Origin: CAZPXF01 sp964590945
GTDB lineage: Bacteria; Bacillota; Clostridia; Lachnospirales; Lachnospiraceae
Direction: 5' to 3'
Assembly: GCA_964590945.1 (NCBI GenBank)
Contig: CAZPXF010000009.1
Coordinates: 1-37,237, forward strand
Length of the DNA stretch: 37,237 bases
Every line of letters begins with the position of its first letter. Position 1 is the first letter of the stretch. Shown here one piece after another: positions 7,576-15,922 of this stretch. The notes under the pieces are model-generated. The model did no database searches. It worked only from the letters and a program-made list of their open reading frames with translations, and was not told where the DNA came from. The position numbers were made by a program, and so were the translations under genes.

Positions 7576-9456
7576 CTATCGCACAACCTCTGTCTGATCT
7601 TTCATCTTTTCCATGATTTTCCGTACTATGTTCTCCGCGGAAAGTCCCACCGTCTCCCGCAGAATATCGACGCTTCCATGCTCCACATAATCGTCCGGAA
7701 GTCCGCAGTTCAGGACGCGCACGCCCATGTCGTTCTCCGCAAGATATTTGGAAATGCACTCGCCGTAACCGCCGCTCAGCACATTTTCCTCGATCGTTAC
7801 AATAAGCCTGTGGTTTTTTGAGAGCCTTTCTGTCATGCGCATATCCGCCGGTTTTACAAAGCGTGCATTTACAAGCGTACAGACGTACCCTTCCTTTTTC
7901 AGCATTTCCCTGACTTCCAGCGCGACTGTCATGATGTGTCCGACAGAAACGATCGCAATATCTTCGCCTTCAAAGATCATCTCGCTGCGTCCATATACGA
8001 CCGGTTCCCTGTGATCCTCCAGAATCGTATCCGCTCTCCCCCGCGGATAGCGCAGTGCGATCGGCTTTCCATAGTCTACTGCAAATCGAAGCATATCCTC
8101 CAGCTCCCATTTATTTTTCGGAGCCATGACAGTCATGTTCGGTATCGTATTCAGATATGACAGGTCAAAAAGGCCCTGATGCGTCTCGCCGTCGCTTCCG
8201 ACAAGTCCGGCCCGGTCGATGGCAAATACGACCGGGAGCTTCTGAAGACAGACGTCATGGATCATCTGGTCATAGCCTCTCTGCAAAAAAGAAGAATAAA
8301 CGGCGAATACCGGCTTCAGTCCCCCCGCGGCAAGTCCGGCTGCAAATGTCACTGCATGCTCCTCCGCGATCCCCACGTCAAAGAAGCGTTCCGGATACGC
8401 CTTTTTGAAGAGGCTAAGTCCGGTTCCGTCCGGCATCGCAGCCGTGATCGCTACTACCTTTTCATCCTTTGCGGCAATGCTGCGCAGTACCTTTGCAAAG
8501 ACATCCGTGTAGCTGTCCCCGTCTTTCTTTGCAACCGGCCGCCCGGTCGGAACGTCATACGGGCCTGTCCCGTGGAATTTCTCCGGGTTTTTTTCCGCCG
8601 GCTCATATCCATACCCCTTCACGGTATTTACATGCACCAGAACCGCGCCCTGTACGCGTTTCGCTTCATTCAGCACGCGCTCCAGCTCTTTGAAATTATG
8701 GCCGTCCACCGGCCCAAGATATGTGATCCCCATATCCTCAAAAAACATGCCCGGGATCAGAAGCTGCTTGATCCCGCTTTTCGTCCGGCGGATATGATCC
8801 ACGATATGCTCCCCTCCTACCGGGATCCTGCGGAGCGTCTTCTCCACGCCGCGCTTCAGATTCGCATACGTATTTGTCGTGCGGATCGTGCTTAAATACC
8901 GGGACATTCCCCCGACATTTTCCGATATCGACATATTATTGTCATTTAAAACAATGATATAATTCCTCTCAAGCGACGCCGCATTGTTCAGCGCCTCATA
9001 CGCCATGCCCCCGGTCAGGGAACCGTCCCCGATCACGGAGATCACATGGTAATCCTTCTTTTGTATCTCTGCCGCGCGGACATAGCCAAGCCCGGCGGAG
9101 ATCGAGGTGGAGCTGTGGCCTGTATCGAAAGCGTCGCAATCGCTCTCCTCCCGTTTTGGAAAGCCGCTCAGTCCTCCGTACATCCGCAGAGCCTCGAAGC
9201 CCTCTCTCCTTCCTGTCAGGATCTTATGCGTATAGGACTGGTGCCCTACATCCCATATGATCTTGTCCTCCGGAAGGGTGAACACGCGGTGGAGCGCTAT
9301 CGTAAGCTCCACAACTCCCAGATTCGACGCAAGATGTCCTCCCGTAACACTGATACTGCGGATCAGAAAATCACGGATCTCCTGCGCCAGCGCCGGAAGC
9401 TCTTCCTCGGGAATGTTCTTTATATCATTTGCTTTCTCTATCTTTTCAAGTACCAT
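7576..9456 (-). CDS. dxs: 1-deoxy-D-xylulose-5-phosphate synthase
   Basis: First enzyme of the MEP isoprenoid pathway. It condenses pyruvate and glyceraldehyde 3-phosphate using thiamine diphosphate. The 626-residue protein has the thiamine/Mg motif GDGSLTGG at 143-150 with the trailing Asn pair (ALNNAA), the WDVGHQSYTHK segment near 68-78, the catalytic region GIAEEHAVTFAAG, and the C-terminal transketolase domain. Start ATG 9456 follows GAGGGG at 9 bases. It lies 13 bases after ispA, so two isoprenoid genes sit together in this operon. Confidence 0.98.
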   Translation of the reverse strand: MVLEKIEKANDIKNIPEEELPALAQEIRDFLIRSISVTGGHLASNLGVVELTIALHRVFTLPEDKIIWDVGHQSYTHKILTGRREGFEALRMYGGLSGFPKREESDCDAFDTGHSSTSISAGLGYVRAAEIQKKDYHVISVIGDGSLTGGMAYEALNNAASLERNYIIVLNDNNMSISENVGGMSRYLSTIRTTNTYANLKRGVEKTLRRIPVGGEHIVDHIRRTKSGIKQLLIPGMFFEDMGITYLGPVDGHNFKELERVLNEAKRVQGAVLVHVNTVKGYGYEPAEKNPEKFHGTGPYDVPTGRPVAKKDGDSYTDVFAKVLRSIAAKDEKVVAITAAMPDGTGLSLFKKAYPERFFDVGIAEEHAVTFAAGLAAGGLKPVFAVYSSFLQRGYDQMIHDVCLQKLPVVFAIDRAGLVGSDGETHQGLFDLSYLNTIPNMTVMAPKNKWELEDMLRFAVDYGKPIALRYPRGRADTILEDHREPVVYGRSEMIFEGEDIAIVSVGHIMTVALEVREMLKKEGYVCTLVNARFVKPADMRMTERLSKNHRLIVTIEENVLSGGYGECISKYLAENDMGVRVLNCGLPDDYVEHGSVDILRETVGLSAENIVRKIMEKMKDQTEVVR

Positions 9457-9469
9457 AAAAGTACCCCTC

Positions 9470-10360
9470 TTATTTTTCTCTTTGTACCAACTCTCTCAAC
9501 AGCCAATCCAGAAAAGCGCAGTCGTCCGAGAGTTCCTGCAAAAGCTTAAGCGCCCGTTCCGTCAATTCCTCCACACGGCTTCCTGCCTGTGCAAGGCCGT
9601 GGATAGAAGCGTATGTACGTTTCCTGTTTTTCTCATCGCTGTGCACCGGCTTGCCGAGGATCTCCGTTGTGCTCGTCATATCCAGAATATCATCGCGTAT
9701 CTGGAATGCATATCCGACGTCTGCGGCGATCCGGCCGACTTTTCGCACGTCTTCTTCCGATGCGCCCGCCAGCGCCGCGCCGATCTCCATCGCGGCTTCC
9801 AGAAGCGCGCCTGTTTTCTTTTCGTAAATAAAATCCAGCGCTTCGCAAGGGATATCCTCTCCGGTAAGCTCCACATCCACAACCTGTCCGCCGAGCATTC
9901 CATAGACGCCTGATTTCCCGGCAAGAAGTGCGAGCGCCCTTCCGATGGAAAGCGCGCTTTCCGGCTCCATGTCAAATGCCTTTGCTGCAGTCTCAAACGC
10001 ATAATTTAAAAGCGCATCCCCGGCAAGGATCCCCATCGCTTCGCCGTATTTCACATGGGTTGTCTTTCTTCCTCTGCGGTATTCGTCATCATCCATAGCA
10101 GGAAGATCATCATGCACAAGCGAGTAGGTATGGATCATCTCGATCGCCGCCATAAACGGCTCAACAATCTCAGATACGCCTCCGAACAGGCGGTACGTCT
10201 CAAGCATCAGAACCGGCCGCAGGCGTTTCCCTCCGGCAAGCACACTGTAGCGCATGGCGTCGATAACCGTCTTCTGATAGCCGCATGCAGCCGGAAGGTA
10301 CAGATCCAGCACCCGCTCAGCATATACAATCTTTTCACTTAAAAGCTCTTTATTCGTCAT
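9470..10360 (-). CDS. ispA: short-chain polyprenyl diphosphate synthase (farnesyl/geranyl type)
   Basis: Builds C10-C20 prenyl diphosphates from IPP and DMAPP. The protein shows the first Asp-rich motif DDLPAMD (residues 84-90) and the second DD(I)LD in QIRDDILD, with the GGKRLRP IPP-binding segment upstream. The spacing (two residues between the paired Asp) fits the IspA-type enzymes. I chose ATG 10360 (296 residues), overlapping the xseB end by 11 bases. ATG 10378 would add six residues. Neither start has a strong ribosome-binding site. Exact chain-length specificity cannot be read from sequence. Confidence 0.93.
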   Translation of the reverse strand: MTNKELLSEKIVYAERVLDLYLPAACGYQKTVIDAMRYSVLAGGKRLRPVLMLETYRLFGGVSEIVEPFMAAIEMIHTYSLVHDDLPAMDDDEYRRGRKTTHVKYGEAMGILAGDALLNYAFETAAKAFDMEPESALSIGRALALLAGKSGVYGMLGGQVVDVELTGEDIPCEALDFIYEKKTGALLEAAMEIGAALAGASEEDVRKVGRIAADVGYAFQIRDDILDMTSTTEILGKPVHSDEKNRKRTYASIHGLAQAGSRVEELTERALKLLQELSDDCAFLDWLLRELVQREK

Positions 10361-10565
10361 TGCTGTCACCATTCTCATCCAGAATCACAAGCTGCTTTTC
10401 CACGCGGTCTATCTTCTCGCCGCACATCTTCAAAAGCTTCATACCTTTCTGATAGAGCTCAAAGGATTCTTCCAGACCGATATCGTCTTTCTCCAGATTA
10501 CATGCGATCTCATCAATTTTCCGAAAAAGTTCGTCCACGGATTCTTCTTTATTTTCCTGTTCCAT
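10350..10565 (-). CDS. xseB: exodeoxyribonuclease VII small subunit
   Basis: Small subunit of the ssDNA-specific exonuclease VII. It is 71 residues, with the helical family pattern ELFRKIDEIACNLEKDDIGLEESFELYQKG... in which the LE..D..LEES..LY..G signature is clear. The ATG follows AAAGGAG at 7 bases. It overlaps the end of xseA by 17 bases and the start of ispA, as expected for coupled expression of the two subunits. Confidence 0.95.
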   Translation of the reverse strand: MEQENKEESVDELFRKIDEIACNLEKDDIGLEESFELYQKGMKLLKMCGEKIDRVEKQLVILDENGDSNDE

Positions 10566-11775
10566 ACGGATGCTCCTTTCTCTTTCCGGTCACCTGTGTA
10601 TCAATATAGCCGTCATGGACAGCGATCGTAACCGCATCCCCGATCTGTACATCTTCCACGCTCCTGATATTCCGTCCTTCGGAATCTGACGCATAGGAAA
10701 AACCCTGCGTAAATTTCAGGAGCGGAGACCGCCCGTGCAGCATCTCCGCAAACATGCTGAGAAGATATCTGCTGTGCCTCAATCTGTCCTCCATCTGCTG
10801 CCGCAGTCTGTTTTCATATTCTATCTGCATCTGACGCTTTGCCAGAACCTGATTCTTCGGATTCAGATACCGGAAATGGACGGCGTACGAATCCAGTTGT
10901 CCCCGTGCTTTCAGAATCCTTCTTCTTTGCAGCGAAAGCATCCGGCTTCTCAGGTTCTCCACCATCTGGTCAAAGGCTGCGAGCTCATATACCGCAAGCT
11001 CGGCCGCCGCCGATGGCGTCGGGGCGCGTAAGTCCGCTACAAAATCCGCGATCGTAAAATCAGTCTCATGGCCCACCGCAGATATGACCGGGTGCTGACA
11101 ATCAAAAATAGCTCTCGCCACTTCTTCTTCATTAAATGCCCAGAGATCCTCAATGGAGCCGCCGCCCCGGCCGACAATGATCACATCCACATCCTCCATC
11201 GCATCCAGTGTCCGGATCCCTTTTACGATACTCGGCACGGCATATTCCCCCTGCACGATCGCAGGATACAGGATCAGCTGCACACAAGGATTTCTGCGAT
11301 GCGCGATCGTTACGATATCCCGGATCGCCGCCCCGGTGGACGCCGTCACAATACCGACCCTGCGCACAAATGCCGGGATCGGCTTCTTATATTCCGGCGC
11401 GAACATTCCCATCTCTTCCAGTTCCTTTTTAAGAGCCTGAAATCTCTCATATAACAGTCCGGCGCCGTCCAATATGATCCGGGATGCATAGAGCTGGTAC
11501 TTGCCGTCGCGCTCATACACATTGACATTGCCGAGGACCACCACTTCCTGGCCGTCCCGCATCCGGAAGCCAAGTCCTTTTCTTTGTCCTGCAAACATCA
11601 CGCAGGCGATCATCCCGGAGGAATCCTTCAGGGAAAAATAGATATGCCCGGACGAGTGGTATTTGCAGTTGGAAACCTCTCCCTTGACGTAGATCTGCTG
11701 CAGGACAAAATCCTGCGTGAACATCTGCTTTACATAGGAATTTACCTGCCGGACCGTATATACGCGCTTCTTCAT
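10549..11775 (-). CDS. xseA: exodeoxyribonuclease VII large subunit
   Basis: Catalytic subunit of exonuclease VII. The 408-residue protein has an N-terminal OB-fold (residues 1-100, including VKGEVSNCKYHSSGHIYFSLKD) and the central nuclease domain with GRGGGSIEDLWAFNEE and SAVGHETDFTIADFVAD, followed by a helical region and the C-terminal barrel segment (ILKARGQLD, later RSPLLKFTQGFSYA). Its ATG overlaps the nusB stop by 4 bases (ATGA). Length is slightly below the E. coli enzyme but within family range. Confidence 0.97.
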   Translation of the reverse strand: MKKRVYTVRQVNSYVKQMFTQDFVLQQIYVKGEVSNCKYHSSGHIYFSLKDSSGMIACVMFAGQRKGLGFRMRDGQEVVVLGNVNVYERDGKYQLYASRIILDGAGLLYERFQALKKELEEMGMFAPEYKKPIPAFVRRVGIVTASTGAAIRDIVTIAHRRNPCVQLILYPAIVQGEYAVPSIVKGIRTLDAMEDVDVIIVGRGGGSIEDLWAFNEEEVARAIFDCQHPVISAVGHETDFTIADFVADLRAPTPSAAAELAVYELAAFDQMVENLRSRMLSLQRRRILKARGQLDSYAVHFRYLNPKNQVLAKRQMQIEYENRLRQQMEDRLRHSRYLLSMFAEMLHGRSPLLKFTQGFSYASDSEGRNIRSVEDVQIGDAVTIAVHDGYIDTQVTGKRKEHPYGTGK

Positions 11776-12200
11776 GCCTTGACCGCTTCTTCTGGTTCGC
11801 CGTTATTCACAAGCCTGGCAAGAACGCCGTTGATAAAGGACGGACCGGAATCGCTGCTGTATTTCTTTGCAAGCTCCACCGCCTCATTGATGGCAACGCC
11901 GACCGGAATATCATCGTCCTCCAGCACTTCATAAAACGCAACACGAAGGATCGTAAGGTCTACCTTGTTCATACGCTTTGTCTTCCAGCCTGTGCTCGTT
12001 GCATTGATCTTCTCATCGAGTTCCCCGCGTTTTTCGGAGATCTTCCCCGCCTTTTCTCTGATATAAGCCTGATCCTTCTCACCTGTCACAGCATGCAGCT
12101 CAAAATAAAGCGCAGTCTGCTCTTCAAGGGACTCCGGGCTGTTAAATTCCATCTCAAATAATAACTGAAATATATGTTCTCTTAATTCTGTTCTTCTCAT
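11772..12200 (-). CDS. nusB: transcription antitermination factor NusB
   Basis: All-helical RNA-binding factor that works with ribosomal protein S10 in rRNA antitermination. The 142-residue protein begins with RTELREHIFQLLFEMEF and ends with the conserved FINGVLARL segment after VGVAINEAVELAKKYS. The ATG follows AGGAG at 6-7 bases. It starts the nine-gene nusB-recN block and is preceded by a terminator-like hairpin at 12240-12262 that could make expression depend on read-through from the asp23 promoter. Confidence 0.96.
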   Translation of the reverse strand: MRRTELREHIFQLLFEMEFNSPESLEEQTALYFELHAVTGEKDQAYIREKAGKISEKRGELDEKINATSTGWKTKRMNKVDLTILRVAFYEVLEDDDIPVGVAINEAVELAKKYSSDSGPSFINGVLARLVNNGEPEEAVKA

Positions 12201-12239
12201 TCCTGACTCCTGCCAAAACTAATGATTCGCTGTGCAAGC

Positions 12240-12262
12240 AAAAAAGGATGTCAATGACATCC
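12240..12262 (-). terminator. intrinsic terminator between asp23 and nusB
   Basis: On the minus strand a 6-7 bp stem (arms 12257-12262 and 12246-12251, GGATGT/ACATCC) with a 5-base loop is followed by six consecutive T (12240-12245). The stem is short, so it may be a partial terminator. No clear promoter fits in the 39 bases between it and nusB. Confidence 0.75.
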
Positions 12263-12282
12263 TGATTCTACGGCCATGGCAG

Positions 12283-12657
12283 CTATTCCATATCTACGCC
12301 TGCAACTCTGATATTGACATCTGCCACGGTTAAACCTGTCATATTCTCAATTGCACTCTTAACCTTTTCCTGAACAGTAGCGGAAACATCCATGATACTG
12401 TAACCGTACTTGAGCGTCAGCGCAAGACTGACTGTTACAATTCCTTCCAGCACATCGACCTTCACGCCCCTGGAAAGATTCTTCATGCCAAGCTTGCTGA
12501 CGATCTCATTCGTAATATTCCCGGCCATGGAAGCGACGCCGTCGACCTCTGTCGCAGCAAGTCCGGCGATAATTGCGACTACTTCATCTGCGATCCGCAC
12601 TTCTCCCATAACATTTTCACTGTGTATCGAATAACTGTTTCTTTCGTCCTTGTTCAT
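12283..12657 (-). CDS. Asp23/Gls24 family envelope stress protein
   Basis: A 124-residue Asp23/Gls24 (DUF322) protein. The family pattern is VRIADEVVAIIAGLAATEVDGVA near the N-terminus, then KGVKV-like SRGVKVDVLEGIVTVSLALTLKYG and the C-terminal VQEKVKSAIENMTGLTVADVNIRVAGV. Relatives next to nusB are often named YqhY and have been linked in Bacillus to fatty-acid synthesis control. Asp23 in Staphylococcus is membrane-associated. I chose ATG 12657 behind AGGAGG (7-8 bases) over TTG 12663. It has its own promoter and is followed by a terminator. Confidence 0.93.
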   Translation of the reverse strand: MNKDERNSYSIHSENVMGEVRIADEVVAIIAGLAATEVDGVASMAGNITNEIVSKLGMKNLSRGVKVDVLEGIVTVSLALTLKYGYSIMDVSATVQEKVKSAIENMTGLTVADVNIRVAGVDME

Positions 12658-12690
12658 TTTCAAACCTCCTATACAGCAATCTACGGAATT

Positions 12691-12718
12691 ATTATAACAA
12701 ATCCTGTATCATTTGCAA
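12691..12718 (-). promoter_or_regulatory. sigma-A promoter of the asp23 (and nusB) transcript
   Basis: Minus strand: TTGCAA (12713-12718), a 16-base spacer and perfect TATAAT (12691-12696) with an extended -10 TG. It lies in the 71-base gap after prfC. Confidence 0.75.
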
Positions 12719-12728
12719 AGATTATATT

Positions 12729-14318
12729 TTATTTGCTGAATTCCGTGAGCTCCAGACCTTTGTTGCGGTCCAGCGTCATGCCGATACTCCAGCTGTTGAC
12801 AAACAGAAGAAGCGGACGGCCTTTCAGATCCTTCACCTTCTTCATATCCGACGTTCCGGACAGGCGTTCAACGTCCATATCCGTATTGGCGATCCAGCGG
12901 ATATGCTCATACGGAAGATTCTCAAGGTAAATATCCACGTTGTATTCCTTTTTCAAACGGTATTTCAGCACGTCGAACTGCAGCACGCCGACAACGCCGA
13001 CGATGATCTCCTCCATTCCGGTATTGAACTCCTGAAAGATCTGTATCGCGCCTTCCTGCGCGATCTGGTTGATGCCTTTCATAAACTGCTTTCTCTTCAT
13101 CGTGTCGGCCTGACGCACCCTTGCGAAATGTTCCGGGGCGAAGGTCGGGATCCCCTCATACGAATATTTTTCCGCGGACGTCGTTAAGGTATCGCCGATG
13201 GAAAAGATTCCCGGATCAAACACGCCGATGATATCTCCTCCGTACGCCTTCTCGATCATCTTCCTCTCGCTTGCCATCATCTGCTGCGGCTGGGAAAGGC
13301 GCACTTTCCTGCCTCCCTGAACATGAAACACTTCCATTCCGGCTTCAAATTCGCCGGAGCAGATGCGCACAAATGCGATACGATCCCTGTGGGCCTTGTT
13401 CATATTTGCCTGTATTTTAAATACGAATGCAGAAAAATCCTTCTCCTTCATCGGATCGATCAGTCCCTGGTCGGACATACGGGGGAGCGGCGACGTCGTC
13501 ATCGCAAGAAAATGATCCAGAAACGTCTCCACGCCGAAATTCGTGAGTGCGGAGCCGAAGAATACCGGCGAAAGCTCTCCGGCATCTACAAGCTCCTGAT
13601 CAAACCCGGCGCTTGCGCCATCCAGAAGCTCGATCTCCTCATGCAGAAGCTCCAGCGCATCCTCCTCCACATATTCGGAAGCGGAAGGATCATCCGGCGA
13701 AATCTTCATCACACGCCCCATCCGCGTCCCCTTCATCGTATCGGAGAACAGCTCGATCTCCTTCCCGCCGCGGTCGTAAACGCCGCGGAACTGCTTGCCG
13801 GAACCGATCGGCCAGTTTACCGGACAGGTTGGGATTCCAAGCTCCTTCTCGATGTCATCCAGAAGATCAAAGGTATCCCTCGCCTCCCGGTCCATTTTAT
13901 TAATAAAAGTAAAGATCGGAATATGTCTCATTGCACAGACCCTGAACAGCTTTCTTGTCTGCGCCTCCACGCCTTTTGAGGCGTCGATGACCATCACAGC
14001 CGAGTCCGCAGCCATCAGCGTACGGTACGTATCCTCGGAGAAATCCTGATGCCCCGGCGTATCCAGAATATTGATACAGCATCCGCCGTATTCAAACTGG
14101 AGCACGGAGGACGTAACGGAGATTCCTCTCTCCTTCTCAATATCCATCCAGTCGGAGACCGCGTGCTTTGCCGTCGCCTTTCCCTTTACGGAGCCCGCCT
14201 GATTGATGGCTCCTCCATAGAGCAGAAATTTCTCTGTCAGAGTTGTCTTACCTGCGTCCGGGTGGGAAATGATCGCAAATGTTCTTCGTTTTTTTATTTC
14301 ATCTGTAAATTCTGACAT
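12729..14318 (-). CDS. prfC: peptide chain release factor 3
   Basis: GTPase that removes RF1/RF2 from the ribosome after termination. The 529-residue protein has G1 HPDAGKTT at 19-26, G3 DTPGHQDFS, G4 NKMD, and the RF3-type insert and C-terminal domains, including the VGVVGVLQFDVLKYRLKKEY block diagnostic for RF3. ATG 14318 fixes the N-terminus to family expectation, but the nearest Shine-Dalgarno-like AAAGGT is about 15 bases away and fits better an overlapping 9-codon upstream ORF (14299-14328). Its promoter is visible at 14357-14385. It stands between spoIIIAH and asp23. Confidence 0.97.
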   Translation of the reverse strand: MSEFTDEIKKRRTFAIISHPDAGKTTLTEKFLLYGGAINQAGSVKGKATAKHAVSDWMDIEKERGISVTSSVLQFEYGGCCINILDTPGHQDFSEDTYRTLMAADSAVMVIDASKGVEAQTRKLFRVCAMRHIPIFTFINKMDREARDTFDLLDDIEKELGIPTCPVNWPIGSGKQFRGVYDRGGKEIELFSDTMKGTRMGRVMKISPDDPSASEYVEEDALELLHEEIELLDGASAGFDQELVDAGELSPVFFGSALTNFGVETFLDHFLAMTTSPLPRMSDQGLIDPMKEKDFSAFVFKIQANMNKAHRDRIAFVRICSGEFEAGMEVFHVQGGRKVRLSQPQQMMASERKMIEKAYGGDIIGVFDPGIFSIGDTLTTSAEKYSYEGIPTFAPEHFARVRQADTMKRKQFMKGINQIAQEGAIQIFQEFNTGMEEIIVGVVGVLQFDVLKYRLKKEYNVDIYLENLPYEHIRWIANTDMDVERLSGTSDMKKVKDLKGRPLLLFVNSWSIGMTLDRNKGLELTEFSK

Positions 14319-14328
14319 AACGTTTCAT
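14299..14328 (-). promoter_or_regulatory. nine-codon upstream ORF overlapping the prfC start
   Basis: ATG at 14328 lies 5-6 bases after AGG of AAAGGT and opens a frame encoding MKRYVRIYR with a TGA stop at 14299-14301. It spans the prfC ATG (14316-14318) in another frame. The better-positioned ribosome-binding site belongs to this ORF, not to prfC. Translation is inferred only. Confidence 0.35.
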
Positions 14329-14356
14329 TCTTACCTTTCTTTTCGCACTGGTAACA

Positions 14357-14385
14357 ATTATAGCAATTCTTATGTAGATACGCAA
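14357..14385 (-). promoter_or_regulatory. sigma-A promoter of prfC
   Basis: Minus strand: TTGCGT (14380-14385), 17 bases, perfect TATAAT (14357-14362) with extended TGC before it. It lies in the gap after spoIIIAH, about 40 bases upstream of prfC. Confidence 0.85.
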
Positions 14386-14394
14386 ATAGTTTTT

Positions 14395-15024
14395 CTATGA
14401 TCCGGAGTTTCCGGCGGAACTGCTGATCGGCGAGATCACGATGTTTTCCGGCGATACCTCCGTCTTTCTCGTAATGATATCCTCGATCTGCGCAAGCTCG
14501 CTGTCCGTAAGCTCCGATTTCCCTACCAGAACGTCTGCGCTGTTCTCGGAGAGATTGACGACCGAATTGGTAAATCCTTTGGATGCGAGAAGTGATTCGG
14601 CTGCCGCCTCCTGTTCGGCACGCGCTGTCATTGCAAGAAGCTGGGCCGACGCATCCTCCCTCGCGGATTCGCTTAAAGATTCGTTGTCGATAATCCCCTG
14701 AAGCGTTTCTTTATTTTCCGCGCGCACCTGTTCGCGGGAAACCTTTGCCTCAGATGCAATGGAGCTGATCTCGCCGCTTGTCAGGACAGCCGTTCCCGGC
14801 GTCTCGTCGTCCGAGTCCTGGCTGGCGATCTCGCCTTTCGCATCTGCGTCCGCCTGCGCCAGCTCTTCATCTGAAATATCGAGCAGCTCCTGACTTGCCG
14901 TCTCCGCTCCGTCCGTATCTGCCTTCTGAAACAGCTTCCCTGAATAATTCAGGTAGCCTGCCGCAGCGATCATAAGTGCAAGACCTGTAATGATGATCTG
15001 ATTCTTTCTGAAGACTTTCTTCAT
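14395..15024 (-). CDS. spoIIIAH: stage III sporulation protein AH
   Basis: Mother-cell membrane protein whose C-terminal ring-building domain contributes to the SpoIIIA-SpoIIQ channel between mother cell and forespore. The 209-residue protein has a short cytoplasmic N-terminus, one membrane helix (about 12-28), an acidic linker, and a C-terminal alpha/beta domain with ASKGFTNSVVNLSENSADVLV and SPENIVISPI. Length is typical. It is the last gene of the operon; no terminator is obvious in the 76 bases before prfC. Confidence 0.95.
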   Translation of the reverse strand: MKKVFRKNQIIITGLALMIAAAGYLNYSGKLFQKADTDGAETASQELLDISDEELAQADADAKGEIASQDSDDETPGTAVLTSGEISSIASEAKVSREQVRAENKETLQGIIDNESLSESAREDASAQLLAMTARAEQEAAAESLLASKGFTNSVVNLSENSADVLVGKSELTDSELAQIEDIITRKTEVSPENIVISPISSSAGNSGS

Positions 15025-15041
15025 AAGACTCCTCCTTGTAA

Positions 15042-15593
15042 CTATGAAGATTTCCGTTTCATTACCTTAATTTTATGCATATCCACGTCAAATAATGCTT
15101 TGACTGCGCCGGTTATATTTTCTATTACAACCGGATCGTCCCCTCCGTCCGCCACAACGATCACGCCGTCGATCTCTGGCGCAAACTTTTTGGAAACATA
15201 GGGCGTCTGCGTTCCATCGGACTGTTCTTCAAAAACAGTCGTCTCCGAGCTGTCCGTCTGGTTCTGCGTCCCGTTTCCTCCGTCGGAAGAAGAAGATACG
15301 GAACCGGATGCGTCCTTTTCCACAACCGTTTCCTCAGAAGATTCCAGCGTGATCATAACAGAAACATTGCCCACGCCTTCTGTTTTATCCAGTATCTTTT
15401 CAAGCCTTCTCTCCATCTGTTTGGCATAGTCATCCTCCTCATAAGTCTCCTCCGGCTCCTCCGTACGATCTTCCTTCCTTTCGGAAGGTATGGAAATAAC
15501 GATCAGGATCAGGCCGACAAGTACAAGGATCAGAAGACTGTTTTTCCCTTTGAAATGCTTTTTCCAATTATTCAGATCCATATTCTTTTTCAT
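15042..15593 (-). CDS. spoIIIAG: stage III sporulation protein AG
   Basis: Ring-forming subunit of the SpoIIIA complex; in Bacillus it forms a large ring in the intermembrane space. The 183-residue protein has a membrane helix at about 18-34, an acidic linker, then the ring-building fold split by a low-complexity Ser/Gly/Thr insert (residues about 96-118; VEKDASGSVSSSSDGG), and ends with a basic segment (HKIKVMKRKSS). The insert position matches the beta-triangle insertion of the family. ATG 15593 is 7 bases after GGAG and overlaps the end of spoIIIAF by 26 bases. Confidence 0.94.
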   Translation of the reverse strand: MKKNMDLNNWKKHFKGKNSLLILVLVGLILIVISIPSERKEDRTEEPEETYEEDDYAKQMERRLEKILDKTEGVGNVSVMITLESSEETVVEKDASGSVSSSSDGGNGTQNQTDSSETTVFEEQSDGTQTPYVSKKFAPEIDGVIVVADGGDDPVVIENITGAVKALFDVDMHKIKVMKRKSS

Positions 15594-15831
15594 ATTCCAT
15601 CTCCAGTTCTGTCAGCCGTCTCTCCAGATTTACCGACGCACGATCCAGATCCGGCAATTCTGTGCTCTTCAGATTCCAGATCGGACCAAGCACAAGCGAT
15701 ATCAGTATCAGACCCAGATAAAACCGCACATATCTTCGATACCCCTCCCCCGGCAGCAAATGGATCACGACCGCGGCCAGTACCAGAAAATAAGAGATAT
15801 TTTCCAGCCATTCGTAACAGAAGCTCAGCAT
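15568..15831 (-). CDS. spoIIIAF: stage III sporulation protein AF, short form
   Basis: The N-terminal membrane part of SpoIIIAF is clear: MLSFCYEWLENISYFLVLAA, then HLLPGEGYRRYVRFYLGLILI and LVLGPIWNL, giving two membrane helices (about 10-25 and 37-54). The protein then has only a short charged helix and stops at residue 87. Bacillus SpoIIIAF is about 206 residues with a C-terminal ring-building domain, which is missing here. ATG 15831 is strongly set by AGGAGG 7 bases upstream; the frame is open a further 29 codons upstream but without a site. It overlaps spoIIIAG, leaving no room for a lost C-terminus. Confidence 0.88.
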   Translation of the reverse strand: MLSFCYEWLENISYFLVLAAVVIHLLPGEGYRRYVRFYLGLILISLVLGPIWNLKSTELPDLDRASVNLERRLTELEMEYEKEYGSE

Positions 15832-15922
15832 AACGCACCTCCTTCTCATCCGGAAATCCCCGCCTGTCATACTGCTCGTCGGCTCAGCAGAGAATAATAT
15901 TTCGCTCCCCGGCGTCACAGGC

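Noticed and set aside
15832..15918. Longer spoIIIAF start upstream of 15831
   Set aside because: There is no ribosome-binding site there, while 15831 has AGGAGG at the right distance and the family N-terminus.
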